DNA of 55,482 bases from CAXBNV01 sp963977185 (GTDB lineage Bacteria > Pseudomonadota > Gammaproteobacteria > JAGOUU01). Both the position numbers and the translations under genes were made by a program. The notes beneath the pieces were generated by a model. The model worked only from the letters and a program-made list of their open reading frames with translations. It was not told the origin of the DNA and made no database searches. Shown piece by piece: positions 33,912 through 42,717 of the stretch; position 1 is the stretch's first letter, and every line of letters begins with the position of its first letter. Location of the stretch: assembly GCA_963977185.1 (NCBI GenBank), contig CAXBNV010000008.1, positions 1 to 55,482 on the forward strand. The letters are read 5' to 3'.

Positions 33912-35105
33912 ATGAAAAATATTGCTTGGCATGTAGGACAAAATATTTACCCTGAACATTTTGAGAGTCTTGAGTTAAATATTAAAAATTATTCTTTTGA
34001 TTTTTTTAAAAAGTTAAATCTAGAGTCAATAGGAATTATTGATATTACCTTGGATGAAGACCTATTTGCCAAAAATATTTTTAAATTAGAAAAGTTTGAG
34101 TGTGTAAGTCTTGATAAAAAATATATAAATATTAATAAAAATGCAAAAATCAATTATTTGGAAATGAATAATAACTATGATTTTAGCAAAAATAAATATT
34201 ATATAGGTATAAGTTTTTTAGATGAACTAATTGAAAGTGAGAATATTGATAAATATAACGATGTTATAAAATATAAAGTTTATAATTTACATTTAGATAT
34301 ATCTTGTGAAAATAAATTTGATATTTGTTTGGGATGTATAGATAAAAATTTTAATGATAACATAAACGGATCTTTTATTTTTAAGGAAAAATGCAAATAC
34401 CCAAGCCTTAATATATCAAATAATTTAATCAGGAAAAATATATATAAGGAAATTTATAATTTAATTTATTATTTTAAAAGCGACATTGAAAATAATGTTA
34501 ATGATAGTAATTTAAAATTATTATACAGTGATGTTTTGTTATTAGAATATTATTTGATTAATAATAACCTGCATCCTAGTCAATTATTTGATAAATTATA
34601 TGAAATTTATATAAAATCTTATGTGTTTTTTGATACAAGCAACAAGATGCAGTTAAATATCACTAAAAATATAATAAAGTATGATCATTATGATCAAGAA
34701 ACTAGCTTTTGTAATCTTATTGAAAAATTGTATGCTACTAATAATAATACAGATATAGGTAATTATTATAAAATTATTTTTGAACAAGATGGTAGTTTAT
34801 TTTATATAAATAAGTTTGATATTGATAAATTTATAAATAAAAAGATATATTTAAAAATAAACATATCTAAGTTTTCTGTAAAAACAAAAGATATGCTAAA
34901 CAAAATTAAAATATCTTCTTTGTCTCGATTAGATCATATTAATATGCACTTTTTAAAAGGACTTAATTTAAAACTAGATAAAGACAATATTGAATTAGAT
35001 TTAAGTAGTCATCAAGAAGAATTGAAATTCATTAAGACAGATAAAACATTAGGTTTTTATACTGATCTAGATATCGATAATACTTATCTTTATTATGAAG
35101 AATAA
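33912..35105 (+). CDS. tssK: T6SS baseplate protein TssK (IglD-like)
   Basis: TssK trimers link the baseplate to the membrane complex. The N-terminus AWHVGQNIYPEHFESLELNI is a clear version of the TssK 'W..G..L.PQHF' start, followed by the usual first beta domain (IGIIDITLDEDLFAKNIF). The length (397 aa) is close to Francisella IglD. The protein is extremely rich in Asn, Lys and Ile. It begins 1 nt after the tube-like gene, so translation is coupled. Confidence 0.75.
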   Translation: MKNIAWHVGQNIYPEHFESLELNIKNYSFDFFKKLNLESIGIIDITLDEDLFAKNIFKLEKFECVSLDKKYININKNAKINYLEMNNNYDFSKNKYYIGISFLDELIESENIDKYNDVIKYKVYNLHLDISCENKFDICLGCIDKNFNDNINGSFIFKEKCKYPSLNISNNLIRKNIYKEIYNLIYYFKSDIENNVNDSNLKLLYSDVLLLEYYLINNNLHPSQLFDKLYEIYIKSYVFFDTSNKMQLNITKNIIKYDHYDQETSFCNLIEKLYATNNNTDIGNYYKIIFEQDGSLFYINKFDIDKFINKKIYLKINISKFSVKTKDMLNKIKISSLSRLDHINMHFLKGLNLKLDKDNIELDLSSHQEELKFIKTDKTLGFYTDLDIDNTYLYYEE

Positions 35106-35107
35106 AT

Positions 35108-36778
35108 ATGCAATTATTTTTAAGTTTAAAATTATATGATGTCACAAAATCAAATAAATATATTATATATGCTAATCAAATAAACTATGTTGAATCTAAA
35201 AATTTTATATCTGGCTTTGAATTAGACTTAGAATGTTATTGTTATAAAGATAATATTAATGAGCTTTTTATTAATTTTATTAATTCAAAAAACATTATTC
35301 AGGCTGAGCTCGAAGTTAAGTCACATAACAGTGATGATATCGTGTTTTACAATGGAATTTTAGATGCTAAATCTTTAACCGGTCATTCAGAGCATTATTA
35401 TAGATATAAATTTAAAATTATAGACTTAGCTAAAGGAGTATTTTCAAAGCAACATAAGTTAGATGTTTTTAAAAATAAATCTTTGCAAGAAGTCATAAAT
35501 AATAATATTCCTGATTTGTTAATTATTAACATAAATACCCAAAAATTGAATGTTAAACATGATTTAATTAATCTTAATTGTTATAAAATTAATTCGTTTG
35601 ATAATTCATTTAAAACAACATTTTCTTTTTATGATTTCATTATATTTATATGTGATAAATATAACCTGTTTTTTATTTATAATTATAAATCTGGACAATA
35701 TTATATATCTGATAGCATTGATGTCTTAGGTATTAATAATAAAGCTTTAAATATTAATTTCGTAGAAAATATTAAAAATTATAATTATAATCATGCTGTT
35801 TGCAATGAGGGTTATAACAAAATTATTAATATTGATTCTTTTGTTATTAATGAATATCTAGAATATGGTAATAAGGATAGTAATAATCTTAGCAATAATC
35901 AGGAAATTAATTACTTATCTAAAGACAAAGACTATCAAGAATATAAAAATAAAGATAAATTACATCATAAATTTCATATTGATATATTAGATTTTAATCT
36001 TAATAAATCAATTAAATCATATGATACTTGCGAGATTAATTATGAATTTAATAATGTTCAAAATGAACTTAAAAATTTAGATTTATTAAACTATGTTGAA
36101 TTTGATTTTTTAAATAATGAGATAAATAATGTTGCACCAATGATTAGTTTTTATTCTGAACTTAAGTTTCTTAATAAAAGCTTTTCATCTGTATATAATT
36201 ATGAAAATAATTTATTAAGAAGTTTTGATGTTAAAGCAAATATTAAATATATAGAATATTTAGATAATATTAATTATATATTTTTACCTCAATATAATAA
36301 TTCAGAATATTTTATTAACATGCCTGGTGTAATTGTTTATGATGACTCAGATGAAGCAAATGATTCTGGTTTAAAAACATATAATCTTGTGGAAAAAGAA
36401 GATGGTTTATATTGCTTTGTTAAATTATTTTATAATAATCAAATAGTAACAGCTAAATATAGCCCTAATAATAATTCTGGGCAAGTGTTTATACCGCCAG
36501 TAAATGGTCAAAAAGTAGATTTAAAATTAGATTTGTTTAACATAAATATTAATAAATTTATAGATTGGCGATTAGTTAATCATTCAGATAAAGTTGATAA
36601 AAATAATTCAGAAAATTTAATAGATCTTGGGTTTTCAAATCATTCTTTTGCAAATATTAAATCAAAATTAGAGAATGAATCATCAAAATTAACACTTAAT
36701 CAAGGCAGTGAAAAAATGGGAAATAAAATATGTTTATCTGATAAAGGGTTGGAGATATCTTTAGAATATGAAGAATGA
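35108..36778 (+). CDS. vgrG: T6SS spike protein VgrG
   Basis: VgrG trimers cap the tube and pierce the target. The first 370 residues resemble the gp27-like part (beta barrels with GILDAKSLTGHSEHYYRYKF), and residues about 395-500 the gp5-like OB fold, ending in NSGQVFIPPVNGQKVDLKL. It stops at 556 residues, before any long beta-helix needle. The next gene overlaps by 11 nt and is a small beta-rich protein that may provide the needle or tip. No enzymatic C-terminal extension is seen. Confidence 0.7.
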   Translation: MQLFLSLKLYDVTKSNKYIIYANQINYVESKNFISGFELDLECYCYKDNINELFINFINSKNIIQAELEVKSHNSDDIVFYNGILDAKSLTGHSEHYYRYKFKIIDLAKGVFSKQHKLDVFKNKSLQEVINNNIPDLLIININTQKLNVKHDLINLNCYKINSFDNSFKTTFSFYDFIIFICDKYNLFFIYNYKSGQYYISDSIDVLGINNKALNINFVENIKNYNYNHAVCNEGYNKIINIDSFVINEYLEYGNKDSNNLSNNQEINYLSKDKDYQEYKNKDKLHHKFHIDILDFNLNKSIKSYDTCEINYEFNNVQNELKNLDLLNYVEFDFLNNEINNVAPMISFYSELKFLNKSFSSVYNYENNLLRSFDVKANIKYIEYLDNINYIFLPQYNNSEYFINMPGVIVYDDSDEANDSGLKTYNLVEKEDGLYCFVKLFYNNQIVTAKYSPNNNSGQVFIPPVNGQKVDLKLDLFNININKFIDWRLVNHSDKVDKNNSENLIDLGFSNHSFANIKSKLENESSKLTLNQGSEKMGNKICLSDKGLEISLEYEE

Positions 36779-37121
36779 AATTAATATTAATTATGATGCG
36801 GGAATAATGGTTAAGGTTAGTAAAAATGGCTCTAGTTCTAAGATTCAAGTTTTAGATGATAAAGTTTTATTACAAGTAGTTAATAGTAATATACCTGCTA
36901 AAAGTAAATTAGATATATCTAATGAAGAAATTTTGTTTGATGTAGATGATATAGAAATAGCATCAGATACTACTGTAGTAGAAATTTTTGAAAGCTTAGA
37001 GCTTAATTTATCTGGCAATAAAGTAAAGATATCAGATGAGTTAGATATTATTAATTATAATACCGAGTATAATATTGGAGATTTATCTAATATTAAAGCA
37101 TCTAAAATTATTTTTGAATAA
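36768..37121 (+). CDS. Small beta-rich spike-associated protein
   Basis: A 117-aa acidic protein made almost entirely of short alternating strands (e.g. GSSSKIQVLDDKVLLQVV), like the repeating strands of a gp5 beta-helix needle or a PAAR-type tip. It overlaps the 3' end of vgrG by 11 nt. It has no Cys/His metal site typical of PAAR. Francisella VgrG is itself a short needle-like protein, so this could be its counterpart. Role inferred from context and strand pattern. Confidence 0.5.
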   Translation: MKNEININYDAGIMVKVSKNGSSSKIQVLDDKVLLQVVNSNIPAKSKLDISNEEILFDVDDIEIASDTTVVEIFESLELNLSGNKVKISDELDIINYNTEYNIGDLSNIKASKIIFE

Positions 37122-37132
37122 AAATATTAAAT

Positions 37133-38593
37133 ATGGATAATAATGACTTACTAAAAGAATTTGATCTGCTTTTAGAAAAATATCAAAAAATAGATTTGGA
37201 ATATAAAAACAATAAAATATATAGTGATTTGTTTTTAATATATAGTGATTTATTTAATATTTGTCCATCTGTTATTATAGCGATAAAAGCACAAGAAGCA
37301 GATAGATGTTTAAATAGAATAAATTTTAATGATAAAGTGTTTTTTAAAGAAGCAAGCAGTAATAAAAAAATTATTTGCACGCCACTTAATGATCAAAGTT
37401 TTTTACATAGTAATTCAGTAAAGTCAAAAATTGAAAATGGTAAACTATTTATTTCTAGTAAAATAAATAAAGATGAAATTAGTAATAATTACATTTTAAG
37501 TTTTAATAATAAATATAAAAATTCTGATTTATTTAATATAGCTATTATTTTACATAATATTAAGTATGGTTGTTTGGTTGTAAGTAATAATAAAAAAACA
37601 CAAAAAACATATAAAGTAAAAATAAGTATACTAGGTTTAGATTTTGATAATTTAAATTTTAGTAAGTTATTTTTAATAAAGCTTATTTTAAATGCAAGTG
37701 ATATTTTAAATTTTTTAAAAATAGAAATATTAGATTTGCATGAAACGACGACATTTAATAATTCGTTAATAGAATATATATTTGATTTAAATACGTATGA
37801 CTATGATGACAAGTTTTTAGATTTTTGTGATTTTAATAATGTTTTTTTATTAAATTATTTTACTGATAATATAGAGCCTATAACTTTTAAGTTATACCAA
37901 AGTAATTATGAAATAAAAACTGCTAATAATCAGTCTTTAATTAACCCAAGATTGTATAATTTTCACGGTCTTTATTTATATAAAAACCAAACCAACAAAA
38001 GTCTTTATTCTAAAAGTTTTTTTAAAGAAAATTTAACTATAGATGATAGAAAAAACACTAAAGATAGTTATTGGGAATTTGATTATCCTAATAAAATAAG
38101 CTTTGAATTTAATTTAGGACATGACATTGATAATTATAAAAACATCAAAGTTTTTGGCGAGGCTTTTTGGCAGCAAGATTTATCTAATATTAAATTTGAT
38201 AGACAAATTTACATGTTTTCTAATAATAAACCATGTTTTTCAATTAGTAGCTTATGCATTAATGCGTCTTATAATGATAGCAAAATAATATATAATAGGT
38301 TACTTAAAATTTTAAATATTTCAGATAAAGTACGCCTTGTTCAAGAAGATATTAAATTTTTATTAGATTTTTTTATAAAAAATGATAAGAGTATTTTTTA
38401 TAAATTAAAAAAATTCATTAATAAAATTGATATTGAGTTAGTAGATGGTAATTATCATATGATTTTATTTTTGTCTGAATATAGTAAAGATTATCATTGT
38501 TTATTAGGTTTTTTTACAAAGTTACTAGAGAAATTATTTTCAGTGGTTTTGCCATTTTTTTATAAATATAACATTGAAGTGAAATATAAATAA
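37133..38593 (+). CDS. tssF: T6SS baseplate protein TssF (IglH-like)
   Basis: TssF forms the baseplate wedge with TssG. The 486-aa protein opens with a helix pair like the TssF start (DLLLEKYQKIDLEYKN), has a central YWEFDYPNKISFEFNLG block and ends GNYHMILFLSEYSKDYHCLL followed by GFFTKLLEKLFSV, matching the C-terminal end of TssF. It is shorter than classical TssF (about 600) but near the Francisella form. It lies 11 nt after the small spike gene. Confidence 0.6.
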   Translation: MDNNDLLKEFDLLLEKYQKIDLEYKNNKIYSDLFLIYSDLFNICPSVIIAIKAQEADRCLNRINFNDKVFFKEASSNKKIICTPLNDQSFLHSNSVKSKIENGKLFISSKINKDEISNNYILSFNNKYKNSDLFNIAIILHNIKYGCLVVSNNKKTQKTYKVKISILGLDFDNLNFSKLFLIKLILNASDILNFLKIEILDLHETTTFNNSLIEYIFDLNTYDYDDKFLDFCDFNNVFLLNYFTDNIEPITFKLYQSNYEIKTANNQSLINPRLYNFHGLYLYKNQTNKSLYSKSFFKENLTIDDRKNTKDSYWEFDYPNKISFEFNLGHDIDNYKNIKVFGEAFWQQDLSNIKFDRQIYMFSNNKPCFSISSLCINASYNDSKIIYNRLLKILNISDKVRLVQEDIKFLLDFFIKNDKSIFYKLKKFINKIDIELVDGNYHMILFLSEYSKDYHCLLGFFTKLLEKLFSVVLPFFYKYNIEVKYK

Positions 38594-38594
38594 C

Positions 38595-39065
38595 ATGCTT
38601 AATGAACCAAAATGGGACGTAGTTTTTGAACTGGTCTCTATTATTAATGAATTTAAAAAAAATTTAGATAAAAGTAATGATTTAAATTTAGATAATATTA
38701 TTTTAGATACAAGAATATCAATAAACAAAAAAATTCATTTAAATAAAAAATATTTTAACTATAATGATGATTTTTTTAAATTAGTTATTTTTTATGTTGA
38801 TGAGACTATATCAAAATATTTAAATAAAAATTATAAAAAATGGAGTTTATTACAGTTAGAATATTTTAGCGTTAATAATGGTGGACAGTTATTTTTTGAT
38901 GTATTAGATAATTCTTTATTAAAATTAATAGATGATAATATTTTTACTATAAAAACTGGATATTTTTTATTGAAACATGGCTTTGTTGGAAAATTTTATG
39001 ATTCACAACAAGATATAATGAAATATTCAAGTAAGTTAGAAGAAATATTAATTAATTGGAGTTAA
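38595..39065 (+). CDS. tssL: T6SS TssL/DotU-like protein lacking a membrane anchor
   Basis: TssL is an inner membrane protein whose cytoplasmic helical domain binds TssM and the baseplate. This 156-aa product has the domain hallmarks FYVDETI, WSLLQLEYFSVNNGGQLFFD and the closing LLKHGFVGKFYDSQQ. TssL proteins normally end in a TM helix; here the frame stops at 39065 with no hydrophobic segment. The next bases, in the +1 frame, read NLILLVVLFV, a stop, then FSFVLLVYIGCSIIIIS: a possible broken anchor. Confidence 0.7.
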   Translation: MLNEPKWDVVFELVSIINEFKKNLDKSNDLNLDNIILDTRISINKKIHLNKKYFNYNDDFFKLVIFYVDETISKYLNKNYKKWSLLQLEYFSVNNGGQLFFDVLDNSLLKLIDDNIFTIKTGYFLLKHGFVGKFYDSQQDIMKYSSKLEEILINWS

Positions 39066-39212
39066 TCTAATATTATTAGTTGTTTTATTTGTTTAGTTTA
39101 GTTTTGTTTTGTTGGTATATATTGGTTGTTCTATTATAATAATTTCATAAGGATAATTTTACTAAGCTAATTCATAAAAAATTAAATTAGAAATCAGTTT
39201 AAGGAGAGCTAA

Positions 39213-40103
39213 ATGGCAAAAATTGGATTTATTGGCCTTGGTCATATGGGGGCCCCTATGGCGGCAAATTTACTTAATGCTGGACATGAATTATTAGTTT
39301 ATGATTTAAAGCAGCCAGCTATCAAAAATTTAGTAAACCTTGGAGCAAAAGCCGCTAATTCAATTAAAGAACTTGCCAAAAGCTCTGAAGTTATATTTAC
39401 AATGCTACAAAATAGTGATGAAGTCGTAGATGTGTGTTTGGCTCCAGATGGGATTTTTGAGCATATGCCAAAACAATCTTTATATATAGATACGTCTTCA
39501 ATTAATATTAATGTTTGCAGGGAATTGCATTTAGAAGCTGAGAACCGTGGATTGAACATGATTGATGCTCCTGTATCAGGAGGCATAAAAGGGGCTCAGA
39601 GTGCGAGTTTAACAATTATGGTTGGCGGTCATAAAGAATATTACAATAACGCATTAGAATATTTGAATATTTTAGCTCATAAAGTTGTTTATACGGGAAT
39701 ATCAGGAAATGGACAGGCTGCCAAAATTTGTAACAATATGGTTTTAGGTATCTCAATGATAGGAATTTCAGAAGCCTTTGTTTTAGCTAAAAAATTGGGG
39801 TTAGACCCACAAGTGTTTTTTGATGTAGCAAATAGTTCATCAGCACAATGTTGGTCTTTGTCTAATTACTGCCCAGAACCCAATATGATAGAAAATGTTC
39901 CATCTGATAATAATTATGAACCAGGATTTACAGCAAGAATGATGTTAAAAGATTTAAGATTAAGTCAAAAAGCTGCAACTTCTGTTAATGTATCAACACC
40001 ATTAGGGGCAAATGCTGCTGCATTGTATTCTTTATATGTTAATGGCGGTTATGGAGAAAAAGATTTTTCAGGAATTATTAAATTTTTGGAAGGCGAGATA
40101 TAA
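39213..40103 (+). CDS. mmsB: 3-hydroxyisobutyrate dehydrogenase family oxidoreductase
   Basis: A beta-hydroxyacid dehydrogenase (296 aa). 3-Hydroxyisobutyrate dehydrogenase oxidises a valine breakdown product with NAD+; relatives act on tartronate semialdehyde or succinate semialdehyde. The NAD motif GFIGLGHMGAPMAANLL, the substrate motif DAPVSGGIKGAQ and the catalytic Lys in GNGQAAKICNNMV are intact. The segment SSSAQCWSLSNYCP favours the HIBDH group. AAGGAG precedes the ATG. No other valine-degradation genes are nearby, so the substrate is uncertain. Confidence 0.8.
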   Translation: MAKIGFIGLGHMGAPMAANLLNAGHELLVYDLKQPAIKNLVNLGAKAANSIKELAKSSEVIFTMLQNSDEVVDVCLAPDGIFEHMPKQSLYIDTSSININVCRELHLEAENRGLNMIDAPVSGGIKGAQSASLTIMVGGHKEYYNNALEYLNILAHKVVYTGISGNGQAAKICNNMVLGISMIGISEAFVLAKKLGLDPQVFFDVANSSSAQCWSLSNYCPEPNMIENVPSDNNYEPGFTARMMLKDLRLSQKAATSVNVSTPLGANAAALYSLYVNGGYGEKDFSGIIKFLEGEI

Positions 40104-40178
40104 AAAATTATATTTAATTAACTGATATTTTTAGTATAATTTAGTTATAATTAAAAATAAGAAAACTTTGGAATTAAT

Positions 40179-41282
40179 ATGCTCGAATATTTAGAAGTAT
40201 CAGGTACAAATTTTGAAATGGGTCAATCATTTGGCGAACATTTTAGAGATAAAATACACGAGTTTTATCAAACTCGTATGCAACGAATTAAAAACTTTGA
40301 AGAAAAGTACGGTAAAGTTTTAGTAACCGATGTGGAAATTCTAAATGCAGCTCAAGACTGTTTAAGAATTCATGAAAAATATGATAACGATCTTTGGCAA
40401 GAATTTTTAGGAATATCTGAGGGCGCTAATTTAGAGCCTCATAAATTATTTACTTTAATGAACTATACAGATTTAAGAGACTATATATATCAAATGTATG
40501 GTGTTTTGGATAATAAAACTCCTGATGAAGGTTGTTCAGCTTTTTTAATGCCTCATTCTATATCTAAATCAAATAAAGTCATTTTAGGCCAGACTTGGGA
40601 TATGTCAGCAGAAGCTGTAAATTACTTAGTAGTTGTCAAAAGAAAGCCAAAAAATGCCCCTGAGACTTTATATTTAACAACCGTAGGTTGTCTTGCTTTA
40701 ATAGGCATGAATTCAGAAGGTATTGCTGTTGGGACGACAAATTTAATGGCAACTGATAGTGAGATTGGTATAGGATATTTGTTTACTCTAAGTAATGCTT
40801 TAAAAAAGAATAATATTACAGATGTAGCAACTAGCATTAAAAATAACACAAGATTATCTGGCCATAGTTTTTTATTAGCTCAAAATCAATCAGGAATAAA
40901 GCTTGAAACAACAAGCACCAAGTATGCAGAAAAGGTTTTAAGAGATATTCCCTTAGTGCATACTAATCATTATCAAGATTCTAGGTTGCAACAATATGAA
41001 ATTCCAACTAAAATAGATAGACACTTAAATTCTGTTTATAGGCATGGTAGATTATTATCTTTATGTGCTTATAAAGATTCAGTTAATTTATCTGATTGTT
41101 GGAATATTTTAAGTGACGATTCTAGAAGTGCAACTTTCGGCGCTATATGTAATGAAGACTATTCAGGTCAATATAGTGAATTTGCTACAGCAGCTACTGT
41201 TTTGGCAGATTTAGAAAACTTACAATTATGGGTTTGTCGAGGTGGAGCAAAAACTGGCCAAAAGGAAATTTTTGCTTTATAA
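40179..41282 (+). CDS. C45-family (acyl-CoA:6-APA acyltransferase-like) Ntn hydrolase
   Basis: A 367-aa protein of the N-terminal nucleophile hydrolase superfamily. In this family a precursor cuts itself just before a Cys that then becomes the catalytic nucleophile. The likely Cys is in DEGCSAFLMP (about residue 117), followed by LGQTWDMSAE and the LIGMNSEGIAVGTTNL block typical of the family. Early HFRDKIHEFY fits the pro-region. It may cleave amide bonds of acylated compounds; the true substrate is unknown. It stands alone. Confidence 0.75.
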   Translation: MLEYLEVSGTNFEMGQSFGEHFRDKIHEFYQTRMQRIKNFEEKYGKVLVTDVEILNAAQDCLRIHEKYDNDLWQEFLGISEGANLEPHKLFTLMNYTDLRDYIYQMYGVLDNKTPDEGCSAFLMPHSISKSNKVILGQTWDMSAEAVNYLVVVKRKPKNAPETLYLTTVGCLALIGMNSEGIAVGTTNLMATDSEIGIGYLFTLSNALKKNNITDVATSIKNNTRLSGHSFLLAQNQSGIKLETTSTKYAEKVLRDIPLVHTNHYQDSRLQQYEIPTKIDRHLNSVYRHGRLLSLCAYKDSVNLSDCWNILSDDSRSATFGAICNEDYSGQYSEFATAATVLADLENLQLWVCRGGAKTGQKEIFAL

Positions 41283-41331
41283 TTTAGCATTTGCAGAAGT
41301 TTGAATAGTTTTTTTTGAGGTTTAATTTTAT

Positions 41332-41577
41332 ATGAAAGCTGATATACATCCAAATTATCAAGATATTACAGTGACTTGCTCTTGTGGTAGCACATTTGTA
41401 ACAGGTTCAACTTTAACAGATAAAGAGTTAAATGTTGAAATATGTTCTCAATGCCATCCTTTTTATACAGGTAAGCAAAAAATTATTGATACTGCTAAAC
41501 GTGTAGACGTGTTTAATAAGCGTTTTACAATGTTTGGTGGAGAAGAGCCAGAATCAGGTGATGAAGCAAAGAAGTAA
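41332..41577 (+). CDS. rpmE: 50S ribosomal protein L31, zinc type
   Basis: L31 bridges the 50S and 30S heads. The four zinc-binding cysteines are present in VTCSCGS and EICSQCHPFYTGKQ, so this is the zinc (C+) form, usually expressed when zinc is available. GAGGT precedes the ATG at 41332. The length (81 aa) is slightly long due to an acidic tail. A strong terminator follows. Confidence 0.96.
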   Translation: MKADIHPNYQDITVTCSCGSTFVTGSTLTDKELNVEICSQCHPFYTGKQKIIDTAKRVDVFNKRFTMFGGEEPESGDEAKK

Positions 41578-41620
41578 ATTCTTAGTTTTTAACTTGTAGT
41601 AAAGTATTTAAGTTATCTTG

Positions 41621-41666
41621 AGTCCCGATAAGTAATTATATAAATTATTTTTCGGGATTTTTTTTA
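41621..41666 (+). terminator. Rho-independent terminator after rpmE
   Basis: TCCCGA (41623-41628) pairs with TCGGGA (41652-41657), extended inwards by AT pairs and followed by a run of nine T. It sits between rpmE and mdh. Confidence 0.85.
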
Positions 41667-41689
41667 TTATAATTTTAAGGAGAAATTTT

Positions 41690-42670
41690 ATGCAAAAACA
41701 ACCTGTTAGAGTTGCTGTTACTGGGGCTGCTGGAAATATTGCTTACGGTATATTATTTCGTATTGCAGCTGGTGAAATGTTAGGAAAAGATCAGCCGGTT
41801 ATTTTGCACTTGTTAGAAATTCCACCTGCTTTAAAAGCCTTAGATGGCGTTGTTATGGAGCTAGATGATTGCGCTTTTCCTTTATTAAAGGGCGTAGTTG
41901 TAACATCTGAGCCTAGTGAAGCATTTAAAGATGTAGATTATGCTTTATTGGTTGGAGCAAAGCCAAGAGCTAAAGGCATGGAAAGAGGTGACTTATTATT
42001 AGAAAATGCAAAAATTTTTAGCGCACAAGGTAAAGCTTTAGATCAAAATGCTAAAAAAGATGTAAAAGTATTAATAGTAGGCAATCCTGCTAATACGAAC
42101 GCATTAATTACTAAAGCTAATGCGCCAAGTCTTAATCCTAGAAATATTCACGCAATGATGCGCTTAGATCATAATAGAGCCATATCACAAATAGCGAAAA
42201 AATTTGATACAGATTCAACAGAGGTTAAAAAAGTAACTATCTGGGGGAATCATTCGGCATTACAGTATCCTGATATTTTTAATGTAACTGTGGCAGGAAA
42301 AAATATAGCTAATGACATTGATAAAACATGGCTTGAAGATGATTTTATTCCTAAAGTGCAAAAAAGAGGTGCAGAAATTATTGCAGCAAGAGGATTATCA
42401 AGTGCAGCAAGTGCAGCAAATGCAGCTATTTTTCATATGAGAGATTGGGCATTAGGTACACAGGATGATGACTGGGTAAGCATGGGAGTGGCAAGTGATG
42501 GCTCATATGGCATACCTGAGGGTGTAATTTTTGGGTTCCCTTGTGTTTGTAAGGATGGAGATTATGAAATCGTTCAGGGCTTAGAATGGAATGACTTTAG
42601 TAAATCTAGAATAGAAAAAGTACATCAAGAGCTTTTAGAAGAAAAAGAAGCTATTAAAGAATTGTTATAA
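41690..42670 (+). CDS. mdh: Malate dehydrogenase
   Basis: Mdh interconverts malate and oxaloacetate with NAD+ in the TCA cycle. The N-terminal Rossmann motif VAVTGAAGNIAYGILFRIA, the MRLDHNRA substrate Arg region and the catalytic His in WGNHSALQYPD are intact. At 326 residues and with MELDDCAFPLL it is the cytosolic-like bacterial type rather than the enteric Mdh. AAGGAG precedes the ATG. Confidence 0.95.
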   Translation: MQKQPVRVAVTGAAGNIAYGILFRIAAGEMLGKDQPVILHLLEIPPALKALDGVVMELDDCAFPLLKGVVVTSEPSEAFKDVDYALLVGAKPRAKGMERGDLLLENAKIFSAQGKALDQNAKKDVKVLIVGNPANTNALITKANAPSLNPRNIHAMMRLDHNRAISQIAKKFDTDSTEVKKVTIWGNHSALQYPDIFNVTVAGKNIANDIDKTWLEDDFIPKVQKRGAEIIAARGLSSAASAANAAIFHMRDWALGTQDDDWVSMGVASDGSYGIPEGVIFGFPCVCKDGDYEIVQGLEWNDFSKSRIEKVHQELLEEKEAIKELL

Positions 42671-42682
42671 ACTAAATCAAAA

Positions 42683-42717
42683 AAAGAGCTGATTGATTTT
42701 TATTCAATTAGCTCTTT
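42683..42717. terminator. Bidirectional terminator between mdh and plsC
   Basis: AAAGAGCTGATTGA (42683-42696) pairs with TCAATTAGCTCTTT (42704-42717) over 14 bp with one G-U wobble and a 7-nt loop. A-runs and T-rich sequence on both sides allow it to work for both convergent genes. It overlaps the last codons of plsC. Confidence 0.75.
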
